From: Deltaproteobacteria bacterium
GTDB taxonomy: Bacteria; Myxococcota_A; UBA796; UBA2385
Reading direction: 5' to 3'
Assembly: GCA_016792625.1 (NCBI GenBank)
Contig: JAEUKK010000121.1
Span: forward strand, 1-64,000
Length of the DNA stretch: 64,000 nucleotides
Under the pieces are notes generated by a model, which saw nothing but the letters and a program-made list of their open reading frames with translations, did not search any database and had not been told where the DNA came from. Positions 35,566 through 44,573 of this stretch are shown here, one piece after another (position 1 is the first letter of the stretch; each line of letters opens with the position of its first letter). The position numbers were made by a program, and so were the translations under genes.

Positions 35566-36966
35566 ATGACCGCCGCGCTCGAGCCCCGCTCCCCCAACGC
35601 CCGCGCCCGCTGGGGCGACGGCAAGGTCCTGCTCTACGCGCCGCTGCCCGAAAAGCTGGGTGCGCTTTGGCGAATCAGCGGGCGGGCCCTCTCTGGCGCG
35701 CTCGGCGGCGGGCTGCTCTACTTGCTGCTCGCCGACGGTGCGGCCGAGGGGTGGGCGGCCCTCGGCGCCCTCGCGCTCGAGGTGGTGGGCCCAGCGCTGC
35801 GCCCCCTCCGCCCCGGCGGCGCCGAAGTGCCCCTTGGGCTGGGGCCCGTGCTCGGCGCGGCGGGCGTGGGCGTGCTCTGGGCCACCGCGGGCCCGGGCCT
35901 GGTCCAGGCCCTCGGCGCGGCGCACCCCGCCTTGGCCGCGGCGCTGCGCCGGGCGCGGGTGCGCGAGCTGACCCTGCGCCTGCCGCTGGGTCCTGGGGCC
36001 AACCTGAGCCTCGACACCAGCCAAGCCGACGCGCTCTACCCCCTGTTCGTCCAGCTCTCCACCCGGGTGAGCAACCACAGCCTGCGCATCGGCCGGCCGG
36101 GCAGCGAAGAGGAGATCGGCGATCTGGGCAAGGCGATCGAGAGCCTCCGCGGCCTCTTCCCCATCCTCCGCGAGGGGCTGACCGCGCAGGGCCCCGCGCA
36201 GGCCGGCCTTTTTGGGGGGCCCTCTCCCGCTGGCCTGGTCGCGCAGGCCGTCGACGGCGCGGTGCGGCCCTTTTTGGCGCGCTGGCACCCGCACTGGGAT
36301 CGGTGGGCGGCCACCGGCCTGCCCGAGGCGCGCTGGCCCCTAAACAAGGAGTGCCGCGCCGATCTCGAAGTCGCGCTGCGCGCCTGCCGCCGCATCGTGG
36401 CCGCCTTGGGCACCCTCTACGGCGCCCCGACGCCCCCAGACGAGGCCCCCGCCGCGGCCGGGGCGGCGGTCGCCGCCGACTTCAGCCCGCCGCACCCCTA
36501 CACCCATAGCCCCGTGGGATGGGGTCTGGTCATCGACGCGGCATGGGCACAGCTCCACCGTACGTTGATCATGGGCCTCGGCGGCATCGAGAGCCCCAGC
36601 TCCATTCCCGTGACCCCCGATGCGCTGCGGGCCGCCCTGCAGGGCTGGCGGGCCATGGTCGAGTCGACCAGCGCGGCCCTGAGCGCCCTGCCGCTGATCC
36701 CGCCCGAGGCGCTGCTGCGCCTGAGCGAAGATGACGTGCTGGAGCGCCGCCCCGACGACGCGATGCTCGCCTACCTGCGCGCCCTGCGCGAGCCCCTGCC
36801 CTACCTGCCCGCCGACCCCGAGGCGCCGGCCGCCGACGCGGGGGCCGACGAGCTCAATGACGTGGCGGACCTGCTCCACGAGGCGCGGGAGAAGCTGCGC
36901 GGCCTGCTGCTGCAGCGCCCCGGCGCCGAGGACCGCGGTCCCCTGCCCTCACGGCGCGCGCCATGA
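35566..36966 (+). CDS. Two-TM protein of an uncharacterised conflict-like family
   Basis: A 466-residue protein from ATG 35566, with GGGAGGACC just upstream. Two hydrophobic hairpins (about residues 35-60 and 88-112) anchor it with a large cytoplasmic C-terminal part. Around 245-300 is the motif RPFLARWHPHWDRWA followed by WPLNKECRADLE, a conserved Trp/His/Arg pattern I have seen in unnamed proteins beside defence genes. Residues ~310-440 are helical. The stop overlaps the next gene's ATG (ATGA), so the two proteins are made together. It may be the effector or membrane receptor of a two-gene system. Membrane topology is seen; function is not. Confidence 0.6.
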   Translation: MTAALEPRSPNARARWGDGKVLLYAPLPEKLGALWRISGRALSGALGGGLLYLLLADGAAEGWAALGALALEVVGPALRPLRPGGAEVPLGLGPVLGAAGVGVLWATAGPGLVQALGAAHPALAAALRRARVRELTLRLPLGPGANLSLDTSQADALYPLFVQLSTRVSNHSLRIGRPGSEEEIGDLGKAIESLRGLFPILREGLTAQGPAQAGLFGGPSPAGLVAQAVDGAVRPFLARWHPHWDRWAATGLPEARWPLNKECRADLEVALRACRRIVAALGTLYGAPTPPDEAPAAAGAAVAADFSPPHPYTHSPVGWGLVIDAAWAQLHRTLIMGLGGIESPSSIPVTPDALRAALQGWRAMVESTSAALSALPLIPPEALLRLSEDDVLERRPDDAMLAYLRALREPLPYLPADPEAPAADAGADELNDVADLLHEAREKLRGLLLQRPGAEDRGPLPSRRAP

Positions 36967-37970
36967 GCGGGGAGTGGACCCACCTTGATCCCGAGTCCTG
37001 CCCGGTCTGTGGCCTCCGGGGCGGGCACCCGCTCCTCGAGGGTGCGCGGGCCCTGCTCCGCTGCGAGCGCTGCGGCGACCACTGGGTGGATGAGCCGGTC
37101 TGGCGGCACTTGAAGGCGGGCCAGCCCGTCCAGACCCGTCGCCGGCTGACCGCCGCGCTGCGGACGGCGATGGACAAAGGACGGAAGGAGCATCTGCTCG
37201 GACCGGGCACCCCGACCGAGCGGGTGGAGAGGCTGATCGCACCGGTCCAGCCGCTGGACACGGTGGCGCAGCGGATGGATGCGCTGCTGGTCCATCTTGC
37301 CCAGAGCAGCCCAGCCTTCGGCGCGCCATTCACGGTCGGTGAGTCCCCATCATCCTCCGCCTACCGGCAGAGCCTCGCCCCCGAGGATGACTACACGCTC
37401 GCGAAAGGCTTAGTAGCTCTCGGACTGTGCGATGGTGAAGCCGTGGACCAGATGGGGGCATCGAGCTTGTATGTAGACCTCACCCTCACCCCCGCCGGCT
37501 GGGAGCGCTACGAGCAGCTCCGCACCACCTCGACCGGCTCGACTCGCGTCTTCGTGGCGCTGAGCAACCACTATGGGAAGGGCCTGAACGACGACGCACA
37601 CGCCAAGCAGGCCGACGCCCTCCTTGACGCCATCCGCGCCGCCTTACCCCCTCCCCTCTTCGGCTATCGCGTCGAAAAAGATGCCGCAGTCGACCAGATC
37701 ACCGACGCCATCATCGCTGGCATCCGCCGCGCCCCCTTCGTCATCGCCGACCTGACCGCCGAGCGCCCCAACGTCTACTTTGAGGCGGGCTTGGCGCTGG
37801 GCCTCGGCAAGCCGGTGGTCTTCTGCCGCCGCAAAGGTGAGACGGCCCACTTTGACGTGCAGGCCTACAAGCTCATCGAGTGGGAGCCGGACGAGCTCGG
37901 CGACTTCACCCGGCGCCTCGACGCGCACCTGCAGGCCCGGGGCCTCACGCCGGCCCGCGACCCGGGCTGA
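36963..37970 (+). CDS. Zinc-ribbon plus deoxyribosyltransferase/TIR-like domain
   Basis: A 335-residue protein. Residues ~14-38 form a zinc ribbon (CPVCG ... CERCG). Residues ~195-320 are a Rossmann-like domain of the nucleoside 2-deoxyribosyltransferase/TIR-like superfamily, seen in RVFVALSN near its start and in APFVIADLTAERPNVYFEAG followed by LALGLGKPVVF. Such domains bind or cleave nucleotides or NAD and are frequent sensors or effectors in phage defence. It is translationally coupled to the two-TM protein. It overlaps the convergent AAA+ regulator gene by 26 bp. Enzymatic activity is inferred. Confidence 0.65.
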   Translation: MSGEWTHLDPESCPVCGLRGGHPLLEGARALLRCERCGDHWVDEPVWRHLKAGQPVQTRRRLTAALRTAMDKGRKEHLLGPGTPTERVERLIAPVQPLDTVAQRMDALLVHLAQSSPAFGAPFTVGESPSSSAYRQSLAPEDDYTLAKGLVALGLCDGEAVDQMGASSLYVDLTLTPAGWERYEQLRTTSTGSTRVFVALSNHYGKGLNDDAHAKQADALLDAIRAALPPPLFGYRVEKDAAVDQITDAIIAGIRRAPFVIADLTAERPNVYFEAGLALGLGKPVVFCRRKGETAHFDVQAYKLIEWEPDELGDFTRRLDAHLQARGLTPARDPG

Positions 37971-39639
37971 GGCCGGCGCGCAGGGCGGCCCATCGCGCCC
38001 GCTCGCGCTCGACCGCCTTGGTGTGGTTGCGCTGCTGGACCATCTTCTCCTGGCCCAGGCGCAGGGCGGCCTCACGCTCACCCCAGCGCGCGGCGGCCTC
38101 GGTCCACACCGCGGCCTTGAAGGCCGCGCCGGGATCGGCCTGCAGCAGCGGATCGGCGGGCCGGGCGGCGAGCGCGTCGACCCAGGCGCGGGCCGCGGCC
38201 TCGAGGCCCCCCGGCAGGTCGGCGGCGGCGGTGGGCGGCGCGGCGGTGCCCTCGGCGGTGGTGAGGCCAAGCGCCTGATCGACCACCGGCGCGTCAATCT
38301 CGAGCGCGCCGTCGGCCCCACGCCCAGCGAGGATGACCGCACGGCGCACCACTTGGTCGAGCTCGCGCAGGTTGCCCGGCCAGGCGTGCCGGCAGAGGCG
38401 GTCGAGGGCCGCCGGCGACAGGCGGGCCGCGCCACCCGCCCCAGCCTCGCGCAGCTTGCGGGCGGCCATGTAGCGGGCCCAGGGCCCCACCTCGTCGAGG
38501 CGCTGGCGCAGGGGGGCGAGGCGGACGGGCAGCGCGCTGACCCGGTAGTAGAGATCGATGAGGAAGCGCCCGGCGCGCACCTCTTCGGCGAGATCGACGC
38601 TGGCCGCGGCGATGATGCGCACGTTGGCCTCGCGGGCGGGGCCGTCCTCGCCGAGGCGCCGGTAGCGCTTCTCGTCGAGCAGCTGCAGCAGCCGCGCCTG
38701 CACCGACAGCGGCATGCGGTGCAGCTCGTCGAGGAAGAGGGTGCCCCCATTGGCCCGCGCCACGAGGCCGCTGCGGTCGGCCCGCGCCTCGCTGTGCGCG
38801 CCCTTGACCCAGCCGAACAGCTCACCTTCGAGCAGGGTCTCGGGGATGGTGTGGACCTGCACCGCTTGAAAAGGCCCCGCCTCTCGGGGGGAGCGCTGGT
38901 GGCACCAGGCTGCGAGGCGGGATTTTCCCGTCCCCGTCTCGCCGAGGAGGAGGATGGTGTCCTCCTGGGCGGCGAAGCGCTCGAGCAGGTGGATGAGCTC
39001 GGCGCTGCCCGCACCGACCACGGGCAGGGCCTCGTCGGGTGGCGCAGGCGCGGCGGGTGCCGCCGGGCGGGCCAGGGCCGCGGGGGCGAGGGCGTCGACC
39101 AAGGCCTGCACGGGGCCCAGCAGTGGCCCCCAGGGCGCGTCACCCGCGCCGACCAGGGGGGTACAGCGCAGCTCTAGCGAGATCATCGCGCTGATTGGCG
39201 CCCCCACCTCGCGGGCGGCGGGCAGGGCGAGCACGTGGGTCGCGCCGGCGGCCGAGAGGCGCTCGACGGTGCGCCCGGCGTCCTCGGGGGCGGCCTGCAG
39301 GCGCATGGCGACGTCAATGACCACGGGCCCCCGCTGGTGGTCGACCAGGCGCCAAGCGGTCGTGCTGCGCCCCAGCTCCCCCTGTTCGCCGCCGGACTCG
39401 GCGACCACAAGGCCCTCGTAGACGCCATCTCGGCGCAGGTGCAGCATGGCGCGCAGCACCTGGGCGGCGGCGGCCCGCGGGGCGCGCCGGGTCGCCTCGC
39501 GGCGCAGCGCGGGGCCCAGGGCGCCGAGCAGCAGGCGTGCGGCGCTGTCGCGGTCGGGGGCCGCGGCGATGCGGGCGCGCAGGCCCTCGACGCCGGCCGG
39601 GTCGGGGCGGGCCGGCAGCGTGGGCGGGGTCGGGTCCAC
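37945..39639 (-). CDS. AAA+ enhancer-binding-protein relative lacking GAFTGA
   Basis: From GTG 39639, with GGAGG five bases upstream, the protein has 564 residues. The AAA+ core has Walker A GETGTGKS and Walker B GTLFLDEL. The sigma54-contacting loop reads KGAHSEA where GAFTGA would be, so it cannot be expected to activate sigma54. The N-terminal ~210 residues and the C-terminal tail, which could contain a DNA-binding helix pair, are not recognised. The sequence AWPGNLRELDQVVRRAVIL is typical of sigma54 activators. It converges with the deoxyribosyltransferase-like gene and diverges from the CHAT gene. Confidence 0.75.
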   Translation of the reverse strand: MDPTPPTLPARPDPAGVEGLRARIAAAPDRDSAARLLLGALGPALRREATRRAPRAAAAQVLRAMLHLRRDGVYEGLVVAESGGEQGELGRSTTAWRLVDHQRGPVVIDVAMRLQAAPEDAGRTVERLSAAGATHVLALPAAREVGAPISAMISLELRCTPLVGAGDAPWGPLLGPVQALVDALAPAALARPAAPAAPAPPDEALPVVGAGSAELIHLLERFAAQEDTILLLGETGTGKSRLAAWCHQRSPREAGPFQAVQVHTIPETLLEGELFGWVKGAHSEARADRSGLVARANGGTLFLDELHRMPLSVQARLLQLLDEKRYRRLGEDGPAREANVRIIAAASVDLAEEVRAGRFLIDLYYRVSALPVRLAPLRQRLDEVGPWARYMAARKLREAGAGGAARLSPAALDRLCRHAWPGNLRELDQVVRRAVILAGRGADGALEIDAPVVDQALGLTTAEGTAAPPTAAADLPGGLEAAARAWVDALAARPADPLLQADPGAAFKAAVWTEAAARWGEREAALRLGQEKMVQQRNHTKAVERERARWAALRAGLSPGRGPA

Positions 39640-39701
39640 AGAGTCCTCCGGTGGAGACGGGCCGCCGCGGGATAACCCAGCGCAGACCTGGAGCCGACCG
39701 G

Positions 39702-40733
39702 ATGCACCACCCTCCCCGCGCCTCGGCGCGCGTTGATCGCAATGGTCCAGGGAATCCCCACGCCACGAGGCCGATCCGTGGTGTCTGGTGGATAGACATC
39801 CACGCAGACGACGACCACCAGACCATCCCCCTCCGCGGTCCGCCGCACCCCGCGCTCCGCGCGATCTGCCGCGCGCTCCCCGCGCCGCTGCCCCCCGAGG
39901 CCAACCACGCCTCCTGCCTCGCCGCCCTTTGGTCGACCACCTTGGCAGGCGCCTGGGCCAGCTCTGGCGCAGCGACCCGCGCGCGCCGACAGGTGCTCCG
40001 CGCGTTCAGCGGGCTAAATCCTGGCATCACGCGCTGCGGCTGGTCCTGGCCCTGGGAGCTGCGCGCCCCGCCCGGGTGGCCGCTGCTCCGGCGGGTGCAG
40101 CGGACCGCGCCGCGCCCATCCCCGCCGGCCCCTCCACCAGCGGGCCCACCACCGGCGGGCCCTCCGCGGGTGGTGATCGCCGTGGGCCCCGGCCCTGCGC
40201 CTCCGCCCGGCCTGCTGCCCTCCCTCCAACGCGCCCTGCGCCGCCGCGGGGCCGCGGTCATCGTGCTCCATCACGCTGATCTGGACGCTATCTCCGACGG
40301 CATCGGCGTGGGCGCGGCCTGGCTGCTGCTCTGGGCCCACGGCGAGCCCGGCCGCCTCGCGCTGGGGCCCGGGGGCGCGCCGGTCCCCCACGCCGCGCTG
40401 ACCGCGCGCGTCGCCGGCCGCCTCTCCGGCGGTGCGGTGCTCTCCGCCTGCTTCAGCAGCGGCGCCGACCCCTGCAGTCCCGAGCCCGGGCCGCCGCTCG
40501 GGCTGCAGCTCCTCCGCGACGGTCTGCCCGAGCTGCTCGCCTGGTCCAGCGCCCCCACCGTCGACGCCGCCGCGCGGCTCCTCCGCACCCTCGCCCCGAC
40601 CTGGCCCCAGGGCGGCCCCCGCGCGCGGGCCCGGGCGCTCGCCGACCTGCGCGCCTTGTCCGAGGGCCGCCGATCTCGTGCCTGGGATGGCCTGCTGCAC
40701 GCCATCTCCGTACCGCAGGCTCCCGAGGCCTGA
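39702..40733 (+). CDS. CHAT (caspase-like) protease
   Basis: From ATG 39702 the protein has 343 residues. The C-terminal half carries the CHAT dyad: His213 in LLLWAHGEPGRL and Cys250 in VLSACFSSG. The WPWELRAPPGWPLLRRV segment (~105-125) resembles the LPWELL phrase that precedes CHAT catalytic cores. The N-terminus has no recognised domain. CHAT proteases are activated by partner NTPases, TPR or TIR proteins in bacterial defence and cell death. The divergent AAA+ protein is a candidate regulator. ATG is chosen over upstream frames because of GGAG nine bases before it. Confidence 0.65.
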   Translation: MHHPPRASARVDRNGPGNPHATRPIRGVWWIDIHADDDHQTIPLRGPPHPALRAICRALPAPLPPEANHASCLAALWSTTLAGAWASSGAATRARRQVLRAFSGLNPGITRCGWSWPWELRAPPGWPLLRRVQRTAPRPSPPAPPPAGPPPAGPPRVVIAVGPGPAPPPGLLPSLQRALRRRGAAVIVLHHADLDAISDGIGVGAAWLLLWAHGEPGRLALGPGGAPVPHAALTARVAGRLSGGAVLSACFSSGADPCSPEPGPPLGLQLLRDGLPELLAWSSAPTVDAAARLLRTLAPTWPQGGPRARARALADLRALSEGRRSRAWDGLLHAISVPQAPEA

Positions 40734-40844
40734 CCGCCGCAGCCCAGGCCCCCACGGGCCCCGACCCGCCGCAGCTGCGCGGCCCGGCCGGCCAGGGCGC
40801 GGCCCACCCGCGCGCCCGTGGTAGCCTCGGCCCAGGAGGGCGCC

Positions 40845-41423
40845 ATGCACCGCCTTTTGGCTCCTGGGGTCTACGAGCTACACCAAGATGACCTGCTGGT
40901 CGGCGTCGCCAGCGTGCTCGACAGCAGCGGCGACCGGCAGCTCTGGGCGCTCGGCGCAAACCAGAGCTGGGGGCCGAAGGGGCGCGCGCACCGCCTCAGC
41001 CTGCGCGACGACACCCCCGCCGACACCGACGGCTTGACCGCGCGGGCGGCGGCGCTGGGCGCGGGCCCCCGTTGGTTCGTGGTCGGCCCGAGCCAGAAGC
41101 GCCCGCCCGGCAAGGCCGGCCCCCACGGCCCTCCGCGCCTCGAACTCGACCCCGGCTCGATGAGCTTGCACCAAGACGGCGCGCTCATCGGCGCCGTGCT
41201 GAGCACCCGCCTGCGCGCTGATCTCATCGCCGAGGCCTGGGCGCTCGGCGACCGCGCGGCCCAGATTCGACCCGGCGCGCCCCTGACCCTGGTGGTCGAG
41301 GCCGACGAGCGCGGCGCCCGCACCCGACACGGCGAGCTGCTCAAGCGCCTCGGCAACAAGGTGGTCACCACCGGGCTGCTGAGCCAGCGCGTCGCCAAGC
41401 TGCCCGCCGGCGGCTCGAGCTGA
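40845..41423 (+). CDS. Uncharacterised protein with internal duplication
   Basis: A 192-residue protein from ATG 40845, with AGGAGGG upstream. The two halves look duplicated: LHQDDLLVGVASVLDS ... LWALG in the first recurs as LHQDGALIGAVLSTRL ... AWALG in the second, each followed by a short beta-rich tail (RLSLR; TLVVE). Repeat starts are about 100 residues apart. It has no signal peptide or membrane segment, and I do not recognise the fold. It follows the CHAT gene on the same strand after 111 bp. Confidence 0.55.
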   Translation: MHRLLAPGVYELHQDDLLVGVASVLDSSGDRQLWALGANQSWGPKGRAHRLSLRDDTPADTDGLTARAAALGAGPRWFVVGPSQKRPPGKAGPHGPPRLELDPGSMSLHQDGALIGAVLSTRLRADLIAEAWALGDRAAQIRPGAPLTLVVEADERGARTRHGELLKRLGNKVVTTGLLSQRVAKLPAGGSS

Positions 41424-41441
41424 CCGAAGGCCGCGGCGGGC

Positions 41442-43184
41442 TCAGCGCAGGCCCACCGCGCGCTCGGCCTCGCCGTCGTCGAGGATGAGCTGCACGCCCG
41501 GGCCGCTGTAGTGCTCGAGCACCGCGTCGACCGCCTCGGCGGTGTAGCCGGGCAGCACGTCGCGCAGGTCCACCCCGCCGATCTCGAGGCTGACCACCTC
41601 GTCGCCCGGGCGCAGGCCGAGGTCAGCGTTCTCGGCCGAGACCACCAGCTTGCCCTCGTCATCTGTGGCGAGCTTGACGTCATTCTCCGCGAGCAGGCTC
41701 GCCGCGCCCGTGGCCAGCTCGACCCCGTCGACCCGGGCGTCGGCGGCGAGGTTGAGCTGGACGCTGGACAGGGGCCGGGTGGCGAGGAGGATCTCGTAGT
41801 CGCCCGCGTCGAGGCCGGTGAGGGTAAACGCGCCCTCGGGGCCGCTCATCGCGGTCGCTCCGCCTACCCCATCCGTCCCAACCGCGACGACGACCTGACC
41901 GACCGCGCCCTCTCCGGTCACCCCGTCGATCACCACGCCCGATACCTGCGCCCCTTCATCGATGAACAAGTGCCCCAGGTCACGCAGCTCGTCGTCGACC
42001 ACGCCGGCGTCGATCATGCGCGTGGGGCCACCACACTGGGCCTGCACTTGGTAGCGGCCCGGCTTGAGGTTGGCGAAGGTAAAGGCCCCAGAGATGTCGC
42101 TGGTGAGCATCTGGCCCGCGGCGAGGCCGAGCGGGATGTCCTCAAGGCCCTCGGGCAGGCGCACCGCGCGGAGCACACACGAGCGCGGCTGGCCCGCCAC
42201 CACGGTCACCCCGCGCAAGCCGCCGCCCGAGAAGCGCAGATCGAGCGCCACGATGTCGTCCTCGGGCCCGACGCGGGCCGCAGCGCCGCCGCCCCGCACC
42301 GCCGCCTCACCCATCGGGCAGTCGCAAAAGGTGCCCTCGGGGCCGCTGGAGCAGGCCTCGCCCATGGGGACGAGCGGCGAGGTGCAGAGGATGGGCTCGA
42401 TCCGAACACAGAGCTCGTCGGGCTGCCCGAGGCAGAGCACCTCGACCAAACGAGACGCCTGCAGCCACAAGTCGAGCTCGACCGCCGAGGTGGTGCCCGC
42501 CTCGATCCACAAGCGCTCGCTCTGGCGGCCGTACCCTTCGGCGGTGGCCTCGATCGCCCGCACCTGCTCGGGGTCGACCCGCAGCAGGTACCGACCATCG
42601 GCCTCGGTCTCGGTGCTGGTGGCGCCGCTGGCCACCCGCGCGCCCGCGATGGGGGCCTCGGTGGCCGCGTCGCGCACCACGCCTTCGACGCGCACCCCCA
42701 AGCGCAGCACCACCCGCAGGCTGCGGTCGCTGAGGGTGTCGATATGGTCACGACGATGCGGCGCGAGCCCCTCGGCCCGAACGGTGAGCCGGCCGACCCC
42801 ACATGCGGCTGGAACTGTGACCCGACCATCCGCGTCGGTGCGCAGCGCCGCCCCCGGGCGCGGATCGACCGGCGGGGCCCCCGGGGGCGAACCCGGCGGG
42901 GCCACCGCGAGGGCGACCTTGGCGCCGGCCACCGGCGCGCCCGCCTCGTCGCGCACCGAGACGTCGACCGGGCAGTCGAGGGCCACCGGCGCCTCAGGCA
43001 GCTCGGCCGGCCCGCCATCGGTTTGGACCACCCGAGGGCCCCGGCGGCGCGCCTCGGGCAAGGCCGGCCCCGGGTCGGGGCGGAGCAGGTCGACGAGGAC
43101 CCCAAGCAGGGCCAGGACGATGACCAGCCCGACCAGGAGCAGGCCGCCGAGGAGGAGCCAGGTCTTGCGTGTGTCCACGGCCAT
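41442..43184 (-). CDS. Membrane-anchored carboxypeptidase-regulatory/PDZ protein
   Basis: A 580-residue protein anchored by one N-terminal TM segment (about residues 9-33). The exterior part carries several Ig-like carboxypeptidase-regulatory domains (phrases such as VSVRDEAGAPVAGAKVALAV; VEGVVRDAATEAPIAGARV; VSGVVIDGVTGEGAVGQVVV) and ends in a PDZ-like domain (GLRPGDEVVSLEIGG, ~530-545). Cysteine pairs around ~255-290 may form disulfides. It probably faces the periplasm and binds peptides or other envelope proteins. Confidence 0.7.
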   Translation of the reverse strand: MAVDTRKTWLLLGGLLLVGLVIVLALLGVLVDLLRPDPGPALPEARRRGPRVVQTDGGPAELPEAPVALDCPVDVSVRDEAGAPVAGAKVALAVAPPGSPPGAPPVDPRPGAALRTDADGRVTVPAACGVGRLTVRAEGLAPHRRDHIDTLSDRSLRVVLRLGVRVEGVVRDAATEAPIAGARVASGATSTETEADGRYLLRVDPEQVRAIEATAEGYGRQSERLWIEAGTTSAVELDLWLQASRLVEVLCLGQPDELCVRIEPILCTSPLVPMGEACSSGPEGTFCDCPMGEAAVRGGGAAARVGPEDDIVALDLRFSGGGLRGVTVVAGQPRSCVLRAVRLPEGLEDIPLGLAAGQMLTSDISGAFTFANLKPGRYQVQAQCGGPTRMIDAGVVDDELRDLGHLFIDEGAQVSGVVIDGVTGEGAVGQVVVAVGTDGVGGATAMSGPEGAFTLTGLDAGDYEILLATRPLSSVQLNLAADARVDGVELATGAASLLAENDVKLATDDEGKLVVSAENADLGLRPGDEVVSLEIGGVDLRDVLPGYTAEAVDAVLEHYSGPGVQLILDDGEAERAVGLR

Positions 43185-43310
43185 GCGGGTCCCTAACGTG
43201 TCGGAACGTGGCCCCGCGGGCGCGCACCGCAGCGCCGCTCAAGATGGCGGGGAGCCGACCGATGGGCCGGAGGAGCAGGGATCACAGGCCCGCCGGGCAC
43301 TGGAGCAGAG

Positions 43311-44573
43311 ATGAACGAGGAAGCGGGCACGCCCCCCGAGATGTCGCCGCTGAACGCCTACGCCGACGCGCAGCTCAACGTCACGGTCGACGTGGTCATC
43401 CAGGTCAACGAGATTGGCGTCAGCAACGCCCAGATGCTGCACGCGCTCGGCGGCACCAACGGCAGCGCGGGCAACATCGCCGCGGCGACCGCCCAGCTCT
43501 CGGCCAGCGTCAGCAGCCTCGCCCGGGGCCTCGCCGACGCCGAGCACGGCGCGCGGGGCGCCCAGGCCAGCAGCCACCTCGCGGGAGAGGCCACCACCAC
43601 GGCGATGGCGAAGATCGACCAGCTCGGCCAAGCGGTGGAGGACGCCGCGCTGCAGGTGCAGGACCTCGATCAAGCCAGCGAGGAGATCGGCGATATCGTC
43701 CAATCGATCAACGAGATCGCGCGCCAGACCCGCCTGCTCGCCCTCAACGCCAGCATCGAGGCCGCCCGGGCCGGCGAGGCGGGCAAAGGGTTCGCGGTCG
43801 TGGCCGCCGAGGTGAAGGACCTCTCGCAGCAGACGGCCGGCGCGATCGTCGACATCCGCCAGCGCATCAGCGGCCTGCAAAGTGAGATCGCGCGGATCCG
43901 CGGGGTGATGTCCGAGACCACGGCCGCCGCCCGCGCCGGGCGCGAGGCGATGGAGGTCGTGCACCAGCGCCGGATGGAGGCGGACGAGCTCATCCACCAG
44001 ACCGCGCAGCGCCTGATCGAGGCGAGCCGCACCGTGCGTGAGCAGAGCCTCGCGACCAGCGAGGTGGCCGAGAACGTCACCCAGGTGCGGCGGCGCACCG
44101 AGGCGAACATCGACCAGCTGCGCAGCGGGATCAACTCGCTGCGTCGCCTAGAGACCTTGGTCGGCCAGCAGTTCGCGAGCTTCGGGCCGCTCGACCTGCC
44201 CGCCAAGGTCGTGCGCCTCGCCAAAGGTGACCACGTGCTGTGGAAGAAGCGCCTGGTCGACCTGCTGGCCGGCCTGAGCAGCCTGCAGCCCGAGGAGCTG
44301 TCGGAGCACACCGCCTGTCGCCTCGGCCGCTGGTACTTCTCAGACCAGACGCTCGCGCTGCGCGCCCACCCGGCCTTCCTCGCGCTCGACCGCCCCCACC
44401 AAGAGGTGCACCGCAACGGCATCGCCGCCGCGCGGGCCTACCACGCCGGCCGGATGGAGGAGGCCTTCGCGCTGGTCGGCAAGGTCGAGGTGGCCTCGGC
44501 TGAGGTGCTGCACCTGCTCGATGAGCTCGAGGCGGCGGCCCGCGCCGAGGACCTGGGGCGGATGCGCTCCTAA
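43311..44573 (+). CDS. Soluble chemoreceptor with CZB zinc domain
   Basis: A 420-residue methyl-accepting-type protein with no TM segments, hence cytoplasmic. The signalling hairpin tip reads [20 protein letters not shown] (from about residue 141). A coiled coil leads into a C-terminal CZB domain (~305-400) with zinc-ligand motif HVLWKKRL, then CRLGRWY and HPAF...HQEVH. CZB domains bind zinc and report oxidants such as hypochlorous acid. ATG 43311 has GGAGCAGAG before it. Its TAA overlaps the convergent hflX stop. Confidence 0.9.
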   Translation: MNEEAGTPPEMSPLNAYADAQLNVTVDVVIQVNEIGVSNAQMLHALGGTNGSAGNIAAATAQLSASVSSLARGLADAEHGARGAQASSHLAGEATTTAMAKIDQLGQAVEDAALQVQDLDQASEEIGDIVQSINEIARQTRLLALNASIEAARAGEAGKGFAVVAAEVKDLSQQTAGAIVDIRQRISGLQSEIARIRGVMSETTAAARAGREAMEVVHQRRMEADELIHQTAQRLIEASRTVREQSLATSEVAENVTQVRRRTEANIDQLRSGINSLRRLETLVGQQFASFGPLDLPAKVVRLAKGDHVLWKKRLVDLLAGLSSLQPEELSEHTACRLGRWYFSDQTLALRAHPAFLALDRPHQEVHRNGIAAARAYHAGRMEEAFALVGKVEVASAEVLHLLDELEAAARAEDLGRMRS

